A DNA stretch of 44,398 nucleotides from positions 1 through 44,398 of the forward strand of contig UQZR01000023.1 in NCBI GenBank assembly GCA_900545585.1, written 5' to 3'. The notes under the pieces are model-generated. The model made no database searches. It worked only from the letters and a program-made list of their open reading frames with translations, and was not told the origin of the DNA. Origin of the DNA: an uncultured Eubacteriales bacterium. GTDB taxonomy: Bacteria > Bacillota > Clostridia > Oscillospirales > Oscillospiraceae. Shown in pieces: positions 39,153 through 44,398 of the stretch. The translations under genes and the position numbers were made by a program. The first letter of the stretch is position 1; the number at the start of each line of letters is the position of its first letter.

Positions 39153-40079
39153 ATGATCGAATCCTTTCTGACGGTGGGCCGTCAGATCATTACTCTATAT
39201 TTGCTGATGGCCGTGGGCTACGTGCTGGGGAAGCTCAAGCTCATCGACGACCATGGCGCCGCCAGCATGAGCACGCTGGTGATGTATATCGTCAGCCCCT
39301 GTATGCTGCTGGTGGCCTTCCAGCGTCCCATTGAGCAGGATACGCTCCACAACTTTTATGTTGTGGTGGCCGTGTCCCTCCTGCTGCATGCGGCTTTCAT
39401 CGTGCTGTCCCGCCTGATGATCCACGACACGGACCGGCATCGCCGGAACCTGCTGCTGTTCGCCGCCGTGTTCTCCAACTGCGGCTTCATGGGCTACCCC
39501 GTGATGACCTCTCTGATCGGCACCATCGGCGTATTCTACGGCTCGGCCTACAACGTGATTTTCACGTTCCTCAGCTGGACCTACGGCATCTACGCCATCA
39601 CCGGTGACAAGACCCAGCTGAAGCTGCGCCCCCTGCTGCTGAATCCCGGCGTCATCAGCATCGTGCTGGCTCTGGCCCTGTACCTGCTGGAGATCACTCT
39701 GCCGGATATCATCATGACCCCCGCGACGTACCTCTCGGCCCTGAATACGCCGCTGCCTATGGTGGTGGTAGGCTCCCAGCTGAGCCACGCCGACTTTCGC
39801 GCCGCCCTGAAGGGCGCCAGCTCCTGGATCACCATGCTGCTGCGTCTGGTGGCGTTCCCTCTGCTGTCTCTGGGCATCTGCCTGGCCCTGGGCCTGAACA
39901 GCGATCTGACCATGGTCCTGGTCATCGCCGCCAGCGCGCCGGCAGCCGCTCTGCTGAGCATGTTCGCGTCCAAGTTCGAGCTGGACACGGAGCTGGCCTC
40001 CTCCATGGTGTCGGTACAGACCGCCTTCTCCGCCCTGACCATGCCCCTGGTCGTGAGTCTGGTGGACTATCTGGCCTGA
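39153..40079 (+). CDS. AEC family (auxin-efflux-carrier-like) transporter
   Basis: 308 residues, about ten membrane segments in two inverted halves; LYLLMAVGYVLGKLKLID and LVMYIVSPCMLLVAFQRPIE are typical of the N-terminal half, FAAVFSNCGFMGYPVMTSLI and LNTPLPMVVVGSQLS of the central crossover, and VLVIAASAPAAALLSMFASK of the last part. Bacterial members export or exchange organic acids such as malate or malonate; the substrate cannot be read. ATG 39153 with AAAGGAGG 8 nt upstream. Confidence 0.9.
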   Translation: MIESFLTVGRQIITLYLLMAVGYVLGKLKLIDDHGAASMSTLVMYIVSPCMLLVAFQRPIEQDTLHNFYVVVAVSLLLHAAFIVLSRLMIHDTDRHRRNLLLFAAVFSNCGFMGYPVMTSLIGTIGVFYGSAYNVIFTFLSWTYGIYAITGDKTQLKLRPLLLNPGVISIVLALALYLLEITLPDIIMTPATYLSALNTPLPMVVVGSQLSHADFRAALKGASSWITMLLRLVAFPLLSLGICLALGLNSDLTMVLVIAASAPAAALLSMFASKFELDTELASSMVSVQTAFSALTMPLVVSLVDYLA

Positions 40080-40094
40080 TTTCTTCTGTGCATA

Positions 40095-40130
40095 AAAAGC
40101 CTCCCGCAGCCCATGCTGCGGGAGGCTTTT
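40095..40130. terminator. Bidirectional terminator
   Basis: Perfect 16-bp stem AAAAGCCTCCCGCAGC / GCTGCGGGAGGCTTTT, loop CCAT. Serves the AEC gene and the regulator operon. Confidence 0.9.
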
Positions 40131-40138
40131 CGCGTTCT

Positions 40139-40828
40139 TCACTTGTTGTTCAGCTTCCCCAGATACCGGTAGATGCTGGCCTCAGAGCTGTGGAGCGCCT
40201 GGGCTACGTGGCTGACGGAGCCCTTCAGCAGGAACACGCCCTTGCGGTTCAGGATGTCCATGATCTCCATCTTCTCGTCCTGGGTCAGGCGGTCCACCTC
40301 CACCGGATAGTCCGCCACCACCTGGGACACGATGCTGGCGGTGGCGCCGGCGATCGACGTGGGATATCCGCTGCGCACCGGCATCTCCACCGGATCGTTG
40401 CTGTCGGCGATGAGCCGCGTACCGCTGGGTACGCCGCGCTTCAGGCCGCCGCCGCACAGCTCCATGACCTTGCGGGCCAGTTCCTCATAGCGGCTGGCAT
40501 CGAAGTTGATGCACAAAAATCCCGTCAGCTCGCCGGAGCGGCCGCGAATAAGCATGGAGCTGGAGCACATGGTCTTGCCGGTGGCGGAGACCGTCTCGAA
40601 ATCCAGCACATAGTTCTGCGTCTCGCTGAGATTCCCTGCCAGATACTCCAGCATCTTGTTGCTCAGAGGCGACCCCAGATGACGTCCCGTCAACTCGCCG
40701 TTGGCGATGGCGATGATCTCGTTGGAATCATCCTTCAGTTCGTGCAGCGCGATCTCGTAGTCGGGGCCCATGACGTGGCCCAGAAAGTCCACGAGCAGCG
40801 TATAGTGCCGCTTCAATTCTTTGTCCAT
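40139..40828 (-). CDS. YheO/DauR-like transcriptional regulator, second copy
   Basis: 229 residues with the same two-part layout as the regulator near 1.2 kb: YheO PAS-like domain (YEIALHELKDDSNEIIAIAN, SSMLIRGRSGELTGFLCINF) and C-terminal helix-turn-helix (GVFLLKGSVSHVAQALHSSE, ASIYRYLGKL). A central insert of about 40 residues (GVPSGTRLIADSNDP) sets it apart. ATG 40828 with AGGAGG 9 nt upstream. It is the last gene of an operon behind the acyl-CoA synthetase (27 nt gap), so it probably regulates that operon. Confidence 0.85.
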   Translation of the reverse strand: MDKELKRHYTLLVDFLGHVMGPDYEIALHELKDDSNEIIAIANGELTGRHLGSPLSNKMLEYLAGNLSETQNYVLDFETVSATGKTMCSSSMLIRGRSGELTGFLCINFDASRYEELARKVMELCGGGLKRGVPSGTRLIADSNDPVEMPVRSGYPTSIAGATASIVSQVVADYPVEVDRLTQDEKMEIMDILNRKGVFLLKGSVSHVAQALHSSEASIYRYLGKLNNK

Positions 40829-40855
40829 GGGAGTCAGCCTCCTTTGTTTGTTATA

Positions 40856-42586
40856 TTACGCCTCTTCCGGCTGCCGGGCGGCCAGCTTGGCCTTCTCCTC
40901 GTCCTCCAGCACGCGGTAGGCCACCTTGCCCACCAGCGTCTTGGGCAGTTCCTCGCGGAACTCGATGTCGTAGGGCATGGCGTACTTGGCGATGTGCTTG
41001 CGGCAGTAGGCCAGCAGCTCCTGCTTGGTGGCATCGTCGGCGGGAACGCCGGGCTTGAGCATCACGAATGCCTTGACCTTCTGCATCTTATAGGCATCGG
41101 GCACGCCGATGATGCAGCTCATCTGCACCTTCTCGTGGGCGTCCAGAATGTTCTCCAGCTGGCCGGGGTACACATTGTAGCCGGAGGAGATGATCATCCG
41201 CTTGGCGCGGCCCTTGAAGTAGATGAAGCCCTGATCGTCCATGGTGCCCAGGTCGCCGGTGTACACCCAGGTCAGGCCGTCTGCGTGCTTGCGCAGGGTT
41301 CTGGCCGTCTCCTCGGGGTTGTTCATGTACTCCTTCATCACGGTGGGACCGGCCAGCAGGATCTCGCCCTCCTCGCCGTAGGGCACCTCCTCGTCGGTGT
41401 CGGGCTTCACGATCTTGATGTACGTGTCGGGGAACGGCAGGCCGATGGAGCCCTCCTTATAGATGTTGGTGGGCGTCAGGCAGCAGGCCGTCACCGTCTC
41501 GGTGGTACCGTAGCCCTCCCGCACCTGGATAACGGCCTTATGGTCGTACAGGAACTTGTCGAACTTCTTCTTCAGCTCGATGGACAGGCTGTCGCCGCCG
41601 GAAAACACACCCTTCAGACTGCTGAGATCAGCGTTGTCCATGCTGGGCAGGCGCAGCAGCGCCTCGTACAGCGTGGGGACGCCGGCGATGAAGTTGCAGC
41701 GGTACTTGACGATCTGCTTGGCGTAGCTCTTGGCGGTGAAGCGGGGGATGAGGATGCAGCGGCCGCCGTTGGCCAGCATGGAGTGGACGCACACGCCCAG
41801 ACCGAAGCCGTGGAACAGGGGCATGGCCGCCAGCATCTTGTCGCCGGGCCGGAACATGGGGTTGGTGGCGATGATCTGCTGACCCAGCGCGTTAAAGTTG
41901 CCGTTGGTCAGCACGATGCCCTTGGTGGTGCCGGTGGTTCCGCCGGAGTACAGGATGACGGCGGGATCGTTGAAGCCCCGCTCTACACGGTAGTTTTTGT
42001 AGAAGCAGTACCGGGACATCTCCATAAACTCCCGCCAGCGGATGACAGGCGCATCCTCGGGGATCTTCTGGATCTTGCGGCCCTCTGTGAGCATGTAGCC
42101 GGCGCGGATGGTGCGGCTCAGCTCATCCTTCACCGATGCGATGATGATGTTGATGATATGGGTGTTCTGGCGGATATGCTCGAACTTGTTGTAAAACTGG
42201 TCCAGCGTGATGGCCGTGGTGGACTCGGAGGCGTTGAGATAGAATTCGATCTCCTTCTCCGCCGACAGGGGGTGGATCATGTTGGCAATGCCGCCCACCA
42301 GGTTGACGGCGTAGAACATGTAAATGGCCTGGGGGCAGTTGGGCATGGCGATGGTGATGCGGTCGCCGGGCCGCACGCCAAGGGTCTTCAGGCTCTTGGC
42401 ACACTTCTCGATCTCCTGCACCATCCGGCGGTAGGTGACGGAGCGGCCCATAAAGTCAAACGCGATATAATTGGGATACATGTCCGCCATACGCTCCACA
42501 GCGTCGAACATGCTGCCCTGAAAATAGTCCAAATGCATGGGCACGTCGCCCATATAGTTCTCCCACGGGGTCTTTACTTCACTCAT
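40856..42586 (-). CDS. Acyl-CoA synthetase/AMP-binding ligase
   Basis: 576 residues, ANL superfamily. Motifs: VILYSGGTTGTTKGIVLTNG (P-loop-like A3), REGYGTTETVTACC (A5), VYTGDLGTMDDQGFIYFKGR (A7), AKRMIISSGYNVYPGQLENI (A8, hinge) and ELPKTLVGKVAYRVLEDEE (A10, catalytic Lys in TLVGKV). It activates a carboxylic acid as acyl-AMP, then as the CoA thioester; chain length and substrate are not evident. ATG 42586 has GAGGAGGT 5 nt upstream, and the start overlaps the preceding gene by 8 nt. The medium/long-chain fatty acid or aryl acid branch is plausible. Confidence 0.9.
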   Translation of the reverse strand: MSEVKTPWENYMGDVPMHLDYFQGSMFDAVERMADMYPNYIAFDFMGRSVTYRRMVQEIEKCAKSLKTLGVRPGDRITIAMPNCPQAIYMFYAVNLVGGIANMIHPLSAEKEIEFYLNASESTTAITLDQFYNKFEHIRQNTHIINIIIASVKDELSRTIRAGYMLTEGRKIQKIPEDAPVIRWREFMEMSRYCFYKNYRVERGFNDPAVILYSGGTTGTTKGIVLTNGNFNALGQQIIATNPMFRPGDKMLAAMPLFHGFGLGVCVHSMLANGGRCILIPRFTAKSYAKQIVKYRCNFIAGVPTLYEALLRLPSMDNADLSSLKGVFSGGDSLSIELKKKFDKFLYDHKAVIQVREGYGTTETVTACCLTPTNIYKEGSIGLPFPDTYIKIVKPDTDEEVPYGEEGEILLAGPTVMKEYMNNPEETARTLRKHADGLTWVYTGDLGTMDDQGFIYFKGRAKRMIISSGYNVYPGQLENILDAHEKVQMSCIIGVPDAYKMQKVKAFVMLKPGVPADDATKQELLAYCRKHIAKYAMPYDIEFREELPKTLVGKVAYRVLEDEEKAKLAARQPEEA

Positions 42587-43454
42587 ACTGTACCTCCTCG
42601 CTCAGCGGTTTTTCCAGTTCCTCGGGGTGCTCCAACAGATATTTCAGCAGCCGCACGGACTTGGAGTAGTAATAGCCGTCTGCCAGCCGCTCGTCGATGG
42701 TCAGGCCAAGATCCAGCGTCTCCCTCATTGTCACGTTCCCGTCCGCGTCATAGAAGGGAAACAGCTTCTTCTCGCCGATGATGCAGAACAGGGAGCAGGT
42801 GCCCCAGTTGGTCAGGTGGTGATAGCCGCACTTGAGCTTGATAGAGCCCAGGTTGGAGATGACCACCGAATTATAATAGGGATCCGTGGCGATGATGTCC
42901 TTGGGCACCCAGCCGTGCTTATCCAGCCACATCAGGATATGGATGGCGGCCTTGCTGACGAAGCGGGGGATCTTATTGAGATAGTCCATAACGCCGGTGG
43001 TGGGGTCCACCTTCTCGCTGCGGCACTCCGTCACCTGCTGGCGGATATACTCGTGTACATCGGCCAGAGTGTTGTCCTCCTTGCCGCGCATGACGGCCAG
43101 CGCCTCGGCGCCCTTGTCGGAGAACTGCTTTTTCACCACAAAAGAGGCGGAGATATAGTTTCTCTGATAGAAATTGCTGTTGGCAATGAAGCGGTTCAGC
43201 TTGGGGCGCAGCATGATCGTCTTCAGCAGTGCCGCCACCACCAGATGGAACATGGTGTAGGGAAATTCCGTCTCCTCCTTGTTCTTCTCGGCCAGATAGG
43301 CGTTCATGGCCGTCAGGTCGATGCGCAGGGAGACATAGGCCTCGTTGTCGCAGCGGTTGGGGTAGATGATGCCCGTGATGTAGTGGAGGGAGTCCAACTC
43401 CCGCAGGAGCCGTCCGTCCTTCCGGTCACCACGGCGTTTTTTCTGTGTTTCCAT
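42579..43454 (-). CDS. E2/CAT-fold acyltransferase-like protein without lipoyl domain
   Basis: 291 residues. The fold reads as the catalytic domain of 2-oxoacid dehydrogenase E2/chloramphenicol acetyltransferase: FPYTMFHLVVAALLKTIMLR and KLNRFIANSNFYQRNYISAS near the N-terminus, and LDLGLTIDERLADGYYYSKS near the end, where E2 enzymes have the catalytic DHRxxDG; here it is DERLADG, with Glu in place of the catalytic His. No lipoyl or subunit-binding domain precedes it. First gene of an operon with the acyl-CoA synthetase, which could supply an acyl-CoA. Acyltransferase activity is inference, and the His loss makes a changed mechanism or a non-catalytic role possible. Confidence 0.75.
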   Translation of the reverse strand: METQKKRRGDRKDGRLLRELDSLHYITGIIYPNRCDNEAYVSLRIDLTAMNAYLAEKNKEETEFPYTMFHLVVAALLKTIMLRPKLNRFIANSNFYQRNYISASFVVKKQFSDKGAEALAVMRGKEDNTLADVHEYIRQQVTECRSEKVDPTTGVMDYLNKIPRFVSKAAIHILMWLDKHGWVPKDIIATDPYYNSVVISNLGSIKLKCGYHHLTNWGTCSLFCIIGEKKLFPFYDADGNVTMRETLDLGLTIDERLADGYYYSKSVRLLKYLLEHPEELEKPLSEEVQYE

Positions 43455-43473
43455 ATTTTTCTCCTGTAAGTTT

Positions 43474-43513
43474 ACCTAATAAAAATGTCAACTATTTACA
43501 AGCACACCTAATA
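43474..43513. repeat. Two direct ACCTAATA repeats upstream of the acyltransferase operon
   Basis: ACCTAATA at 43474-43481 and 43506-43513 start 32 bp apart, about three helical turns, in the AT-rich leader/promoter region 43455-43600. A TATAAT on the minus strand (43567-43562) may be the -10 box. Possible operator pair for the YheO-type regulator of the operon. Confidence 0.3.
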
Positions 43514-43631
43514 TTTTATATCAGATAGCACCAATAACATGACTAACCTGCAGTTTTTCATTATAGCAGGCCACCCCCCAAATTACTACCCTTTTTTTCG
43601 TTTTTTTGCAGTTCATGATGAAGAAGTATCA

Positions 43632-43664
43632 AAAGGGACTGCGGCACATGGCCGCAGTCCCTTT
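43632..43664 (-). terminator. Terminator after asnS
   Basis: Perfect 14-bp stem AAAGGGACTGCGGC / GCCGCAGTCCCTTT, loop of 5, followed on the minus strand by TTTTGATAC. Confidence 0.85.
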
Positions 43665-43678
43665 GCCTGCACGGTTTT

Positions 43679-44398
<720 letters not shown>

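Overview
The window is about 44 kb of a high-GC (roughly 60%) Clostridia-type chromosome. Strong AGGAGG ribosome binding sites, sigma-A style promoters with 16-18 nt spacers, and the gene content (YgeY/YgeW/carbamate kinase, BMP-family purine uptake, a YabE-like 3D protein, a PsuK with an N-terminal helix-turn-helix) point to an anaerobic gut Firmicute of the Oscillospiraceae type (Flavonifractor/Oscillibacter-like). The taxonomy is inference. I see no insertion sequence, prophage, CRISPR array or rRNA. There is one tRNA gene (tRNA-Thr, CGT) and one decayed pseudogene.

Region 1 (1-17.5 kb) looks like a purine and ureide catabolism island. A YheO/DauR-like regulator plus a cysteine-synthase-fold PLP enzyme (cut by the window edge) is transcribed away from ygeY-ygeW-arcC. 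ygeY and ygeW belong to the gene set linked to anaerobic purine breakdown in gut bacteria, and carbamate kinase would turn carbamoyl phosphate into ATP. Next come a BMP-family lipoprotein, its double-ATPase subunit and two permeases, which resemble nucleoside/purine importers, and then an 8-oxoguanine deaminase-like amidohydrolase. A yqeC-like gene (selenium cofactor maturation of molybdenum hydroxylases) lies 4.5 kb further on. The selenium-dependent hydroxylase itself is not in the window. Interspersed are a TIM-barrel protein, a macro-domain protein, a DUF362 ferredoxin, an RluA-type pseudouridine synthase and RsmA.

Region 2 (17.6-29.5 kb) is mixed housekeeping: a G5-3D cell-wall protein, a DusB-like enzyme overlapping a GIY-YIG protein, an unknown acidic protein, a methionine gamma-lyase-like PLP enzyme, an EamA-transporter pseudogene, PfkA, psuK-psuG (pseudouridine catabolism), DUF1294, a GNAT protein, thioredoxin, homoserine dehydrogenase and a TVP38/DedA-like membrane protein.

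Region 3 (29.5-34.9 kb) carries two consecutive cyclic-di-GMP genes, the second with the architecture REC-GGDEF(degenerate)-EAL-REC(degenerate)-GGDEF. Opposite them is tRNA-Thr followed by a 58-residue VbhA-like Fic antitoxin with no toxin nearby; its ribosome binding site lies inside the tRNA terminator stem. A 525-bp AT-rich gap then holds a cluster of DnaA-box-like sequences.

Region 4 (34.9-44.4 kb) has polA-rimI-tsaD in one operon, an AEC-family transporter, and an uncharacterised operon of an E2/CAT-fold acyltransferase-like protein, an acyl-CoA synthetase and a second YheO/HTH_22-type regulator. The 3' half of asnS ends the window. Most longer intergenic gaps contain readable promoters and strong hairpin terminators, listed individually.
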